Notes: generated from the letters alone by a model not told the origin. 64,000 bases of DNA from Anas platyrhynchos (GCF_047663525.1 NC_092612.1:591501-655500), one strand, 5' to 3'; shown: positions 27,903 through 39,419, counted from the stretch's first letter. A program made the numbers and translations.

Positions 27903-28801
27903 TTTATTTAGTAACTCCTTGGTCTTTTCTCCCCCAAATCGAGGACGAGGCCCCGAGGTGCCCCCAGCAGTGGAAGCAGGGCTCGGACGCGTTGAGTCTT
28001 TCCAGGGGTGAAGCCTTTCTGCCCCGGTGCTGTACGTAGGGGTTAGTGGCACTATGTGTACACCTCTGTGCATAACCTGGGCTCCGTGCAGCGGGGGAGG
28101 ACCGGCCCCGGGCCCTGGGGGTGCCCGGGGGGGCGCGTTAATAGGCAGGGGCTCTACGTTAGCAGCAGCGACGTGCTCGAGGTGGGGGCTCGAGCGGGGA
28201 CGCGGCGCCGCGGCCGTGTCCGATTATCGGTGACACCCCGGTGTGGTTCCCCCCCCCCCCAACAGGCAGGGGGGCAGCGTGGGGAGGGGGCCCCGGCTCT
28301 GGGGGCAGCCTCAGTGTGTGTGTGTGTGTGTGTGTTTGGGGGGGGGGGGGTCCTGCCTCAGTTTCCCCCCTTGGCACGGAGCCGTCCCGCTCCCCGTGGC
28401 TCGCCAGGGCGGAATTGAGCAGCGAGGCAGCCCCCAGCTGGTGGGGAACCGTGTCCCCAGGGGCTGGGGGTGGCCGCGTGCCCCCCACCCCGGGGACAGC
28501 TTTCCCGGCAGGATTGTGTCCACCTTCCTCCTGGCAGCGCAGAGGGGCTGGGGGGGGGGTCTCTGGCTGGTGTTAGCAGAGCGTTAGGGGAGGGGGACGG
28601 GGACAGCCCCATCCCCACGTGGGCCGGGACGAGGGGGACGTGGTCCCACCGGTGGGCGAGCACCCACACGGGTCCCGGGGGGGCAGCCCCGTGCCACGAG
28701 GAAGGGGGGAAAGGCCCAGGAGGACGGCGAGAGCCGGGAAGGGGGGGGAAGAGCCGGCGGCGTCTCCCCGCGCTGGTGGCATCCCCAGGGCTGGCGGCGT
28801 C
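27903..28801 (-). terminator. KCNJ10: KCNJ10 3' UTR and polyadenylation signal
   Basis: On the minus strand the hexamer AATAAA occupies 27908-27903, about 890 bases after the KCNJ10 stop codon. A (TG)n run at about 28315-28335 (CA on the transcript strand) lies inside this 3' UTR, next to a long G-run. Confidence 0.7.
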
Positions 28802-29944
28802 TCAGACGTTGCTGATGCGGACGCTCAGGGGGGCTCCCTCGCGCTCCCGCTCCGCCGCCTCCCGCAGGGACTCCTCCAGCTTCACCTTCTCGGGGTCCCC
28901 GAAGCGCACGGTCTCGTGCACGCAGCAGGGCACCGCCACCTTCACCACCTGGTCGAAGAGGCTGAAGTCGGCCACGTACTTGCCGCTGGCCGAGAGGGAG
29001 ATGGCGGGGGTGAACTCGTAGCCCCAGAGGATCTCCTCGGGCAGGTAGGACGTGCGCACCTGGCACGTGGCGCTGGTGGACTCCACGGTGCCGCTGAGGA
29101 TCACCACCAGCTCGAAGTCGCCTTCGCCCGTGCGCAGGGCCATGTCCCGAAAGGGGCTGGCGTCGTCCACCACGTGGTAGAAGGTGAGGGGCAGGATGAG
29201 GAAGGGGCTGTCGGACGAGGTGTCCACCTGGAAGTCCACGTTGAGCTGGTTGAGCCGCACGCTCTCGCCCTCCTTGGTGAGGTGGGTCTGCAGCAGCTTG
29301 CCCGTCACCTGGCAGCCGATCAGGAGGCTCTTGCGCATGTTGGCCACGCGGACCATCAGGCAGGTCTTGCCGTTGTGCTGCGCCACCACGGCGTTTTGGC
29401 TGAACTTGATGGTCTCCGCACGCTTCTTGGGCCGCGCGATCTTGGCCAGGAAGGTGCCGGTGATGAAGATCTCCATGATGGTGGTGAGGACCAGCTGCGT
29501 GATGAGCAGCACGATGGCGAGCGGGCACTCCTCGCTGATGTAGCGGAAGCCGTAGCCGATGGTGGTCTGCGACTCCAGCGAGAAGAGGAAGGCGCCGGTG
29601 AGCGTGTGGACCTGCATGACGCAGGGCGTGTGGTTGGCCGGGGGGTCGAACTCCAGCAGGTCCCCGTGCGCCACCGCCACCAGGTACCAGACCACGCCGA
29701 AAGCGAACCAGGTGCCGGCGAAGGTGGCGGAGAAGAGCAGCAGCTTGTAGCGCCACTGCATGTCGATGAAGGTGGTCCACAGGTCCTTGAGGTACAGGAA
29801 GCGCTTGTCGGCGATGTGCTCCATCCGCACGTTGCTGCGCCCGTCCTTCGTCATCACCCGGCGGCGCCGCAGCCCCGAGCCGATGAGCGGGCGGCTGTCG
29901 GTCTGCGTGGTCTGGCTGTAGTACACCTTGGTGGCCGACGTCAT
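28802..29944 (-). CDS. KCNJ10: Inward rectifier potassium channel Kir4.1
   Basis: Glial, renal and inner-ear potassium channel subunit that buffers extracellular K+, as a homotetramer or with Kir5.1. The whole protein (380 residues; human 379) lies in one exon whose acceptor CAG directly abuts the ATG. It begins [20 protein letters not shown]. Membrane helix 1 is near residues 64-90, the selectivity filter TIGYG is at 128-132, and helix 2 carries Glu158, which gives polyamine block and strong/intermediate rectification. The cytoplasmic beta-rich domain follows. The C-terminus RISNV is the PDZ ligand for syntrophin/PSD-95-type proteins. A non-coding first exon is predicted near 34.5 kb. KCNJ15 (Kir4.2) is less likely given the N-terminus and the KCNJ9 neighbour. 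Confidence 0.97.
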   Translation of the reverse strand: MTSATKVYYSQTTQTDSRPLIGSGLRRRRVMTKDGRSNVRMEHIADKRFLYLKDLWTTFIDMQWRYKLLLFSATFAGTWFAFGVVWYLVAVAHGDLLEFDPPANHTPCVMQVHTLTGAFLFSLESQTTIGYGFRYISEECPLAIVLLITQLVLTTIMEIFITGTFLAKIARPKKRAETIKFSQNAVVAQHNGKTCLMVRVANMRKSLLIGCQVTGKLLQTHLTKEGESVRLNQLNVDFQVDTSSDSPFLILPLTFYHVVDDASPFRDMALRTGEGDFELVVILSGTVESTSATCQVRTSYLPEEILWGYEFTPAISLSASGKYVADFSLFDQVVKVAVPCCVHETVRFGDPEKVKLEESLREAAEREREGAPLSVRISNV

Positions 29945-30029
29945 CTGCGGGAGGGGGCACCGTGAGCGGGGGGGACGCGGGGGGAGAGTCGGGAGTGGGT
30001 TGGGGGTCAGGGGGGAAGGTGGAGGGTGG

Positions 30030-30080
30030 AGGATGGGGAGGGGATGGATGGGATGGGATGGGATGGGATGGGATGGGTGG
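30030..30080 (+). repeat. (GGGAT)n run in KCNJ10 intron 1
   Basis: Seven or so GGGAT pentamers in a row, then (GGGT)n. Simple slippage repeat inside the KCNJ10 5' intron. Confidence 0.8.
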
Positions 30081-30369
30081 GTGGGTGGAGAAGACGGTGA
30101 GAAGATGGAAGGTTGGGTGGGTGGGAGAGGACGGGTGGAGAAGGCGATGGGTGGAAGGATGGAAGGTGGGGGGGTGGCTGGGGAAGGCAGGGGGTGGATG
30201 GGGCATGGTACAAGGACGGGCAGCTGAGGGATGGAGGCTGAGGCCAGGTTGGGTGTTGGGGACGTGTTGGGGACCCCAGCCCAGTTTTGGGGACCCCAGC
30301 CCAGTTTTGGGGACCTGGTGGCCTCGTGGCACCGCGGTGCTGGTGGCTGCTGTCACCCCTCGCAGCCTG

Positions 30370-30680
30370 CAGCCCTCCCCCCGTCTGTCCGTCCGTCCTC
30401 CTCCCTACTGATGGATTCACCCAACTGTCCGTCTGTCCCCACACCCCCCACCTGGCTGTCCCCCCGCCCATTTGTCCATCTCCTTATCTGTCTGTCCATC
30501 CATCCCCCCCAGCACCCCCCCATCCACCTGCCCATCCCTCCCTTCCTCCCCTCGTCCGTACCCTGTCTGTCCGTGTGTTCCTCTGTCCGTCCGTCCGTCC
30601 GCGCTTTTATGCCCCCGTCCTCTCACCTGTCCCTCTGTCCGTCCGCTCCTCCCTCCCTCCCTGCCCTCCCCGCAATGTCC
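30370..30680 (+). repeat. CTGTCCGTCC pyrimidine array in KCNJ10 intron 1
   Basis: Imperfect CTGTCCGTCCATCC units over about 300 bases. Same family as the array in the NECTIN4 intron at 4990-5960. Non-coding on both strands. Confidence 0.65.
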
Positions 30681-30689
30681 CCGGCTGTC

Positions 30690-32000
30690 CCCCTGCCACC
30701 TCTCCTGGGGCCAGGACCCGGCTGTCCTGGCGGGGACGGGGACTGAATCGGGCCGGGAGGAAGAGGAAGGAGGGGATGAATGGGAGGCGATGGGCACAAG
30801 GGGCTGGCGGCGGCGCCAGGCGCGCTTCCGTCCCTGTCCCCGTCCCCGACCCCGGTCCCCCCCCGGCACAGAAAGGCCCCTTTCAGCCCCCGCCAGCGTT
30901 TGGCCCCGCCGTGGTTTCCGAGCTGGCTGCGGGAGGCGGCGTGCCGGGGACACCGGGGACGCGGTGGCAGCCTGGGGGGGCTCCTTGGAGCCTCGTGGCC
31001 CTGCGCCAGCCAAAGCCAGGGGGGCCCCGGAAGGCAGCGGCCACCCCGCGTGGTGCTGCCCCCGGCCCTCCTGTGCTGCATCCGCCCCCCACCCCCGGCA
31101 AAGTCCCGTGGAGGGGACGGTGGCACCGGGAGCAGGGCCCTGTCCCCATCCCCAACCAGGTCACTGCTGGTACCCGGGGGCACCGCACATCCCCAAAACC
31201 AGCCCCTGTCCCCAAAACCAGCCCCTGTTTTTTTGGGGGTTCCTGCACCCCTCTATGCCCTTCTCCCCCTTTTTGGGGTCCTTCCCCTCCCCAGCATCCC
31301 TGCACCCCATTTTTGGGATCCTTGCCCCCCCCCCCCCCAAAAGTTCCCATTGCCCCTCTTTGGGGTCCCCACACCCCAGGGGCTCTCTGCACCCCTTCCA
31401 GCACATCCTAACCGCAATTTCTGGGGTCCCCCACCCCTGAGCCCCCCTCCCTCCTCCATTAGCAGCCCCCCCGTGCCCCCCCCCGTGCCCTGGACACAGG
31501 TTGTGACAAGGCTCCGCTTGTTCCCGGTGCGGGGACGATGCCGCGGGGCACGGCCGCCACCAAGCACGACCGGCACCTGCTCAGGCCGGTTACCCATTAA
31601 CCCCCCCCCCCACCCCGCCTCCTGCCTCAGTTTCCCCCCCCCCCACAAGGATGTGGGGGGTCCTCACAGGGCAGGGGACACGGGGACCCGTCCCCCCTCC
31701 CCGTGGCCCGCTGGCATCGCCAACCCGGGCGCCGTTCCCGTGCCCGCACGGTGCCAGCCGTGGCCGGGCTCCCCGCCAGCCCCAATTTCCCCCCTTTCCA
31801 CCCCAAAAACGGGGGCCGTGATACTGGTGGCAACTGGGAGCGGAGGGTCCGCACCCCGTCCCCGTACAAAATTGGGGACCGTGGGGTTGGGGACACCGGG
31901 GGATGCGGCATGGGGCTGGGTGCTGGGGGGGGGGGGGAGGCTGTGCAAGGGCAGGCGGGGGGGGGGGGACGGGGACACGGGGACAGTGGGGCCTTTGTGC
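30690..32000. other. KCNJ10 intron 1, no exon seen
   Basis: GC-rich intronic sequence with C-runs and scattered G-runs. No splice-bounded coding sequence was identified on either strand. Confidence 0.5.
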
Positions 32001-32075
32001 GCCCCGGAGGAGAGGCCTCAATGGAGCTGGCGGGGCACAAAGGCGCTTTGACGAGGCGCTTCGTTAGCATGCACG
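31990..32075. promoter_or_regulatory. KCNJ10: Paired inverted SOX-type sites in KCNJ10 intron 1
   Basis: ACAAAG-GCG-CTTTGA lies at 32037-32051, two SOX/TCF-type cores head to head with a 3-base spacer. A further CTTTGT sits at 31993-31998, and TTAGCATGCA near 32063. SOXE proteins (SOX8/9/10) bind such paired inverted sites as dimers, and KCNJ10 is expressed in SOX9/SOX10 cells. Motifs are seen; occupancy is inferred. Confidence 0.35.
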
Positions 32076-32859
32076 GCCCCGCGCTCGCTGCCGCCCCCCC
32101 GGCCAGCCTGGCCCCCCCCACCCCAGCGGGGGTCCCGGGGGCCAGCGTCCCCCCTGCCACCCACCCTGCTCGGCCGCTGTCCCCTGCGTCCCCTGCCCTT
32201 GGCCATCGGAGCGCCCCGGGACCCCATCGCACCCGGTTTGAGCGTGGCCCTGGGGGGGGGGGGACACCCCCTGGGGGGGCCCTTGAGGCCAGCACCATCC
32301 CCGTGCCCTTCACGCTGCCGGCTCCGAGCTGCAGAATTTGGGAAATTTGGGAAAATGGCGAGCGCGGGGTGGCGGGGGCAGGATGGGACCGTGGACCCCT
32401 CCCCAACCGTGCCTCAGTTTCCCCTCTAGCACAGCAGGGACACTGGTGGGGGGGGGGGTCCCCACAGCACCAGGGGACCCCAAAATGACAAACCCTCCCC
32501 CCCCCAGTGCTACTCAACCCCCGTTAACTCCCAACAAATCCACCCCGCTGCTGGCTGCGGATTGGGGCAAAAAAGCCCGTTTTGGCCTCTTTTCAAGCCC
32601 GACGCCTCCAGGGCAGCTCGGCGGGGCCGGGAGCGCGTCCAGCGGACCCAGGGGCGCGGGGGGGACCCAGGGGCGCGGGGGCTCCCCCGGGAGCTGTCGG
32701 CGCCGGTGCCGATGGGGCGGATAAGGCCGGCGGGGACGGCTCAGCCCTCGTAGCCAGCGGAGAAGCCACCGCCCGCGGCCGCAGCACGGGTAACCCCCGG
32801 CCCCGTCAGCCCCCAGACCCATTAACCCGCAGCTCACGGGGGGGGCGGAACTCGCAGCC

Positions 32860-33690
32860 CGACTAACCCGGGTACCCCACAGGCAGATAACCCACACCAG
32901 GCACCGCACACCGCCCGTAACCCACACCTCCAGCCCGCGCCCCGATAAAGCACACCCGCAGCGCTCCACACCCGGATAACCCACACCCAGGTAATCCACC
33001 CCAAAATAACCCACACCCAGATAACCCACACCTGAGTAACCCACACCTGGGTAACCCACACCTGGATAATCCAATCCCCAAATAACCCACATCCCAGATA
33101 ACCCACACCTGGTTAACCCACATCTGGATAGCCCACAGTTGGGATAATCCGATCCCAGGATAACCCACACCTGGATAACCCACATCCCAGATAATCCAAC
33201 CCCAAAATAACCCACATCCCAGATAACCTACACCTGGATAGCCCACAGTTGGGATAATCCGATCCCAGGATAACCTACATCCCAGATAACCCACACCCGG
33301 GTAACCCCCATCCCAGATAATCCAATCCCAGATTACCACACCTGGCTAACCCACAGCCCAATCCCGCGTGGCTGATCCCCAACCCTGCTAATCCAGCGTG
33401 GCCAATCTGTGGCCCCACTAATCCTCAACCCCACTAATCCCCAACCCCACTAATCCAGCGTGACTAACCCACAGCCCGGCTAATCCAGCGTGGCTAATCT
33501 GTGGTTCTGCTCACCCACAGCCCGGCTAATCCGGCATACCCAACCCACAGCCTGGTTAACCTGCCGCCTGGTTAACCCACAGCCTGGTTAACCCACAGCC
33601 TGGTTAACCCACAGCCTGGTTAACCTGCCGCCTGGTTAACCCACAGCCTGGTTAACCTGGTTAATCCCCAGCCCACCCAGGGCCGGTGCC
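32860..33690. repeat. Minisatellite of (GGATAACCCACACCT) type in KCNJ10 intron 1
   Basis: About 800 bases of units of roughly 15-17 bases: ATAACCCACACCTGG, AATCCAATCCCA and, towards the end, CAGCCTGGTTAACCCACA repeated almost perfectly at 33540-33660. Higher-order blocks are visible (a segment near 33060-33180 recurs near 33180-33290). On the minus strand it reads as Gly/Tyr/Trp-rich nonsense peptides. Confidence 0.85.
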
Positions 33691-34009
33691 ACCAACCCAG
33701 CTCCCTGTGGGTCCCCCCCCGTCCCCCTCACTCCAAATGCCCTTGAAACGCCCTGACCCTGCCCCCCCCCCCCAGTCCCTGGGGCAGGAAGGGCCCCCCC
33801 CAACCACCCCACGGCCTCGGGCCTCAGTGCTGGGGGGCAATGGGGACACCCCCGTGGGGTGCCGTAGAGGGGACAGGGGTGGCCCCAGAGATGCCTGGAG
33901 GGGGTGGGAGTGGGGTTGTGGTGCCCCCCCCGTCCGTCCGTGTCTGTCCGTCCGTCTCCCTGTCCGTCTGTCCGTCCGTCCAGGTCCCCAGTGGGGAGGG
34001 GGGAGACCC

Positions 34010-34335
34010 ACGGGGAGGGGGATGTGGGGACAGGGGCACTGGAAATACGGGGATGTGGGGACGGGGACGTGGGGACATGGGGATGTGGGGACAGCGGGTG
34101 TGGGGACAGGGGGACAGAGGTGGGGGGCGAGGGGATGGCAGAGATGGGACACGGGGATACGGGGACAGTGGGGACAGAAGGGGAGAGGGGGACGTGGGGA
34201 CATGGGGACATGGGATGGGGGCGCACGGGGGGCATGGGAACGGGGGACGGGGACACTGGGGAGACTGGGGACACGGGGACACGGGGGCTGGGGGATAAAG
34301 GGAGGTGGGGGCACGGGACACCGGGACGTGATGGG
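34010..34335 (+). repeat. GGGGACA array in KCNJ10 intron 1
   Basis: Short imperfect GTGGGGACATGGGGA units, the same family as at 3440-3960. Potential G-quadruplex former. Non-coding. Confidence 0.65.
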
Positions 34336-34535
34336 GACACGGGACAGCGCGATGGGGGGGGCGCGGGGCCACCGGCCCGGAGCCGCATCCAGTGTGGGGG
34401 GGGCACTGCCGGCAGCCCCCAGCCCCTCGCCCCCTCCCCAGGTGGCTTGGCCGCGACCAGGGGGGGCTTTACCGGGGGCGGGGGGCGGGGGGGCTCAGGG
34501 GGACCGGGACCACCCCACCCCCGGCGGCCCCTTAC

Positions 34536-34620
34536 CTTGCCGGGGGGGCACCCTGGGGCGCCCGGGGGTGCCTGGCCGCGCTCAGCCCGGCCGCCGCCGG
34601 CTCCCCATGGGCTTTATGGC
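34536..34620 (-). promoter_or_regulatory. KCNJ10: Predicted KCNJ10 non-coding first exon and core promoter
   Basis: On the minus strand CCGGCAAG|GTAAGG is a near-consensus donor ending an exon at 34536. A TATA-like CATAAAGCC lies at about 34618-34611, which would place the start near 34585. The region is a CpG island. The coding exon at 29944 starts immediately after an acceptor, so a non-coding upstream exon is required. Position is inferred from these signals only. Confidence 0.5.
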
Positions 34621-35204
34621 TCGGCGGGGCCGGCGGCGGTGGGACGGGGCCCCCCCCGCGCCCCCCCCCCCCCCCCACCCTCCCCGGGCCGGCCGCCTCG
34701 CCGGGCCCGGCTGGCACCGATTGGCGGGGCCGGGGAGGGGGCCCCGGGGGGGGGGGGTTGAATGGGGGGGGCCGGGGGAGGTGGGGGGGGGGGGCGGGGA
34801 GGAGCCGGCGTGGGGCGGGCTTGGGGGGGGCGGGGGGTTAATGGGGTGGAAAACGAGCCCGGGCCGGGTCACGTTACCGGCCTCGGGGCGGGGGGGGGGG
34901 ACCGAGCACCCCTCACATCCCCCCCCCCACACATCCCCTCCCCACCGCAGCACCGGGCCCCCCCCGTGTTTTTGCGTGGGGTCCTGAGACCCCCCTGGGG
35001 AGGGGGGGCACGGGACGGGTGTCACCCGTGGGTAACCCCCCCCCGACACCATCACCCCCTCAAACCCCCCCGAGGGCTGATGATGATGATGATGGAGCGG
35101 CGGGGGGGGGGGGGGGGCGCGGGGCAGCGGGGCCGTGGGTGCGTGGCCGTGGGTGCGTGGGGCCGCCCCCCCCCCGCACAAGGCCCCGCTGTTCCCGGGC
35201 CGGT

Positions 35205-35230
35205 CCCGGCACAAAGCGCCTTTGTGTGCC
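35205..35230. promoter_or_regulatory. Palindromic SOX-type dimer site between KCNJ10 and KCNJ9
   Basis: CACAAAG-CGC-CTTTGTG (35210-35226) is a perfect inverted pair of SOX-type cores with a 3-base spacer, in the roughly 1 kb between the divergent KCNJ10 and KCNJ9 promoters. Compare the similar pair at 32037-32051. Function inferred only. Confidence 0.35.
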
Positions 35231-35604
35231 CGGGGGGGGCCGGGGAGGGGCCGGGGCCGCCACCGGGAGGGGGGGGGGACAACCGGGGGTGGGGGGGAGG
35301 AATTTTTTTTTGGGGTGGGGGGCACCACCGGAGGGGTTGGGGGGGGGTCAGCAGCGAGCACCGTGTGGGTGCAGAGCGCAGCACCAGGCGCCCCCCCCCG
35401 TGCCACGCGTGTCCCCGAGCACACGCGTGGGCGCAACCCCGGCGCATTTTGCGCCCCCCCCACGCACACCCCACGCGTGGCCCCGCCGCTCTGCCCTTCC
35501 CGGGAGGGGGGGGGTCGGGGGGTGAGGGGGGGGGTTGAGGGGGGGTTTGTCCCGGTTCGGCTCGGCCCGGGGCCGGGGGGGGCCGTGCCGGGGGCGGGCG
35601 CTGC

Positions 35605-35876
35605 TCGGTATTTTTAGCCGCGCGCTCCCGGGGCGCAGCCGTTGCCGGGGAACGGCGGAGAGCGGCCGGCGGGGGAGGCGCGGGGGGGGTGGGGGGGGGA
35701 AAAAAAAAAACGGTGTTTTGGGGGGGGTGGTGGGGGGGGGGGCCGGGCCGAACCGAGCTGAGCCCGAACGGGACCGGCTGGGACCGGGCCGAGCCGAGCC
35801 GGGCGCTGCGCTCGTCCTGCGCCATGCGCGCAGCGCACGGGGGGGCGGCGCCCCGGCGGGAGCCGCGGGGGGAGCG
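35605..35876 (+). promoter_or_regulatory. KCNJ9: Predicted KCNJ9 core promoter and non-coding first exon
   Basis: A CpG island holds GGTATTTTTAGCC at 35607-35619 (TATA- or MEF2-like), followed about 260 bases later by a good donor GAGCG|GTGAGTG at 35876. The KCNJ9 coding exon begins at 37004 after CCGCAG, so an upstream non-coding exon is expected. The start point is not resolved. Confidence 0.4.
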
Positions 35877-36364
35877 GTGAGTGAGGGGGGGGGGGCGGGA
35901 GGGCAAAGGGATGGAAAGGGATGGGGAGGGGGCGAGGGGCAGAGCGGGGGGGTTGGGGGTGGAGGGGACGGCCCCGGGGGGCTGCTGCTGCCTCCCCTTC
36001 CCCCGAGTTGCCCCCCCCCACCCCCTTCGATCTCCCCCGCGCCCCCAGCCCCGCTATCTGCACCCCCCCCCCCCCGGCACATCTCAGCCCCCCCCTCGCA
36101 GCGAGGTGACCCGGGGGTGGCGCTGGGGGCCCTGACACCGGTCGGGGGCACACAAGGCCTGCATGGAGGTGAAGGTCCCCCCCCCTTACCCACCCCCCCA
36201 TATATTTTGGGGAAGATGCCCCCTCCCCCCCCCAATCTGCCTGGGCCACCCCCTCAAAGCCCGGGGACTGTGGGGTGCCCCATGGCAGGGAGCTGGGGGG
36301 GGGGGAGGGCTGTGTGGGGCACAGTTTGGGGGGGGGGGGGCAAGGATAGGCTGGGGGGGGGGGG

Positions 36365-36870
36365 TGCACATGCATGTGTGTGTGAGCATCGTGTGTGCGC
36401 GTGCATTGCCCAGCCCCGTGTGCGTGCACGGGCATCGCTCCAGTGCGTGCACGGGACTGGTGCACACACGCTCGGGTGCATGGCAGCGTGCAACGACACC
36501 CCCCCGCCCCCCCCCGGGCTGTACGCGTGTGCATGCACCCCCCCGTGGGCAAACACACGTGTGTGCACAGCGCTGGGTGCTGGCGTGCCGGTATCTGCTC
36601 GTGTGTGTGTGTGAACACGTGTGCAGCTGTGTGCACGTGTTTGCACGCATGTGCAAGTATCAGTAGATGCATGTCTGCATACATGCGTGTGTGTGCGTGC
36701 ACACACGTGTGTGTGTGCGTGTGTGTGTGTGCACACGCGTGTGCACCTGCAGGCAGCTGGCTGCAAGCATGTGCACGTGTGTGCACGTTTACACGTGTGT
36801 GCACGCATCCTTTGTGTGAGCGCATGCACCGTGTGCATGTGTGTCCTGTCGTGTGCACACACACACACAC
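36365..36870 (+). repeat. Alternating TG/CA tract in KCNJ9 intron 1
   Basis: About 500 bases dominated by GTGTGCACGTGTGTGC-like alternation, including pure (TG) runs near 36715-36735. Likely Z-DNA-prone. It ends about 130 bases before the KCNJ9 coding exon. Confidence 0.7.
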
Positions 36871-37015
36871 GTGCGCCCTCAACCATCCTCACAGTCCCAT
36901 GCCTCACTCACCCCCCCAGCCTCCTGCTGGCCCCCCTGCCCTTCCCAGTGCCTCCCAGTGCTCCCAGTTGGGCGCCACCACCACCACCTGCTCCTCCCCG
37001 CAGGCGTCTAGGGCG

Positions 37016-39111
37016 ATGGCTCAGGACAACGCCGCTCTGTGGAGGCCGAGGGGGGCTGGTGAGGCCAGCCTGCCCCCCCGGCGCCGGGGGGCCGGGGCCC
37101 GCAAGCGCCAGCGCTATGTGGAGAAGGACGGCAAGCTGAACGTGCAGCACGGCAACGTGCGCGACACCTACCGCTACCTGCACGACATCTTCACGCCCTG
37201 TGGACCCTCAGCCTGGCGCTTCAGCCTCTTCGTCTTCATCCTGGCCTACGCCGTCACCTGGCCCTTCTTCGGCCTCATCTGGTGGTTCATCGCCTACTGC
37301 CGCGGAGACCTGGGACCACCTGGAGGACCAGCGCCTCACCCTGTCGTCAACAACTCCAACGGTCCGCCCCCGCCTTCCCTCCCCCATTTCGAGACGGAGA
37401 CCATGCCATCGGCTACGGCCACCGCGTCATTATTTTCGACAAGTGCCCGCAGGCATTGGCCTGCTGCTGCTGCAGGCCATCCTGGGCTCCACTGGCCAAC
37501 GCCTTCATGGTGGGCTGCATGTTCGTCAAAGACCTCCAGCCCAACAAGCGCGTCGTAGACGCTGGTGTTCCTCCGCACGCCGTGGCCAACCGCGTCCTGC
37601 GGGACGACCGCCTCGTCCCCTATGTCTGCCTGACCTGCGGGACCCGCACATCGTGGAGGCCTCCTACCGCGCCAAAGCCATCAAGTCCAAGCAGACGCAG
37701 GAGGGCGAGTTCATCCCCCTGGACCAGAATTGGCTGAGCGTGGCTCCGAGACGGGCGACGAGTTCCTCTTCCTCGTCTCGCCCTCTATCATCAGCCACGA
37801 GATCGACGAGCGCAGCCCCTGCAACGTCCCGCGGGACTCAGTGGAGAAGCTACGATTTTGTATCGTCGTCATCCTCGAGGGCATGGTGGAGGCCACAGGT
37901 AACGGGGCCGCCGGGGGGGGGCGCACCGGCAGGCATTCTCGAACCTCTCGTGGGCATGTGTCGTGGGACGTCTCTACGGGGCTGCCATCTCCATGGGGAC
38001 ATCTCCATGACGAGGGACACCCTCAGTTCCCATGGTGACATCTTCATGATGAGACGTCACCTCCACGGGGACACCTCGGTTCCATGGGGACACCTCGGTT
38101 CCATGGGGACATCTCCATGATGAGGGGACACCTTGGTTCCATGGGGACATCTCTGTGGGACCACCACCTCCATGGGGCCATCTCCATGCAGATTCCTCCA
38201 TGGGGCCACGTCACGTCCATGGGGACTGCTCTATGAGGACACCACTTCCATGGGGACATCTGCATGCGGACACCTCATCTCCACAAGGACATCTCCATGC
38301 GGCCGCTTCATTTCCATGGGGACACCTCCATGGGGACACCACCTCCATGGGGACATCTCCATGAGGACACCTCACCTCCATGGGGACATCTCCAAGGGGA
38401 CATCTCCATGGGGACACGCCATGTGCATGGGGACTTCTCTGTGGGGACAGCATCTCCATGGGGACACCTCCAGGGGAAAACACCTCTATAGGGACACGCC
38501 ATCTCCATGGGGACATCTCCATGGGGACATCACCTCCATGCCCCATGCACCACACTTAGGGTGCCCCACAGCACAGATTGGGGTGCCCTGTGCCTTACAG
38601 TTTGGGGTGCCCCCCACCCCCAACCAGGGTACCCCATCCCCTTCCCCAACCCCATGGCCAGACCGGGGCGTCTGTGTGTGCGCTTGCCGCTCGCTCCATG
38701 CGCGCATGTCGGCCTCAGCTGCGGTTACCCTCCCCACCCTCCCGCGTGCCCAGGGATGACGTGCCAGGCGCGCAGCTCCTACCTGGCGGACGAGGTGCTG
38801 TGGGGCCACCGCTTCTCGCCGGTGCTGAGCCTGGCCGAGGGCTGCTACGAGGTGGACTACGGCGGCTTCCACCACACCGTGCCCGTGCCCACCCCGGCCT
38901 GCAGCGCCGGCAGCTGGCGGCGGCGGCGGCGCGGCGTCATGCCCACCTCTACCTGGTCGATCCCCAGCCGCCTGGACCAGCCGCTGGCACCAGGCGGCGG
39001 TGGCAGTGGTGGGCGGTGGAAGATGGGGACGGGGGAGCTGTACTCCCCCCCCCACCAACCTCCACTCCCCCCCGGACACAACGGCACCCTGGCCCACCCC
39101 GAGGGTTGTGA
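37016..39111 (+). CDS. KCNJ9: G-protein-gated potassium channel GIRK3 (Kir3.3), reading broken by many small indels
   Basis: Subunit of neuronal G-protein-activated inward rectifiers. A two-exon coding structure is clear: 37016-37898 (exon begins 37004) with donor CACAG|GTAACG, and from 38754 after CCCAG. It opens MAQDNAALW, then [25 protein letters not shown], a first membrane helix ([19 protein letters not shown]), later pieces of [37 protein letters not shown] and [12 protein letters not shown]. Exon 2 continues [20 protein letters not shown] and WSIPSRLD. These fall in different frames: at least ten single- or double-base differences break the first exon, including around the TIGYG filter. 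A compensating pair occurs near 38915-38965. The true stop cannot be placed; the end given is approximate. KCNJ10 is divergent upstream. Confidence 0.85.
37985..38535 (+). repeat. KCNJ9 intron minisatellite (CATCTCCATGGGGAC type)
   Basis: Roughly 35 units of about 15-18 bases built on ATCTCCATGGGGACACC, with variants. It occupies most of the intron between the two KCNJ9 coding exons. Confidence 0.85.
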
Positions 39112-39230
39112 CGGTGTGGGGTGCCCCCGGGTGCCCCCGGCTGCCCTGCTGGGGTCTGGGGTCTCAGGACCCCCCCAAACCCCCCCCCAGCCCCATCTCC
39201 CCCTTCTATATATGGCAACGGCTCATCCAT

Positions 39231-39270
39231 TCATCTATCTATCTATCTATTTATTTATTTATTTATTTTT
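39231..39270 (+). repeat. (ATCT)n(ATTT)n microsatellite
   Basis: Five or so ATCT followed by about six ATTT units, then a run of G. It lies downstream of the KCNJ9 coding sequence, probably in or just past its 3' UTR. Confidence 0.9.
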
Positions 39271-39419
39271 GGGGGGGGCAGTGGCTGTGCCAAGGTCCCC
39301 CCCAGCCCCCCAGTGTCACCACTGCAGCGCGCCGAGGGGTACCCCAGTGTCCTTGTCACCCTGCCCCTGCTTTGGGGTTCATGGCGGGGACCACCTGGGG
39401 GGGGGTGCTTGTGCCATCC

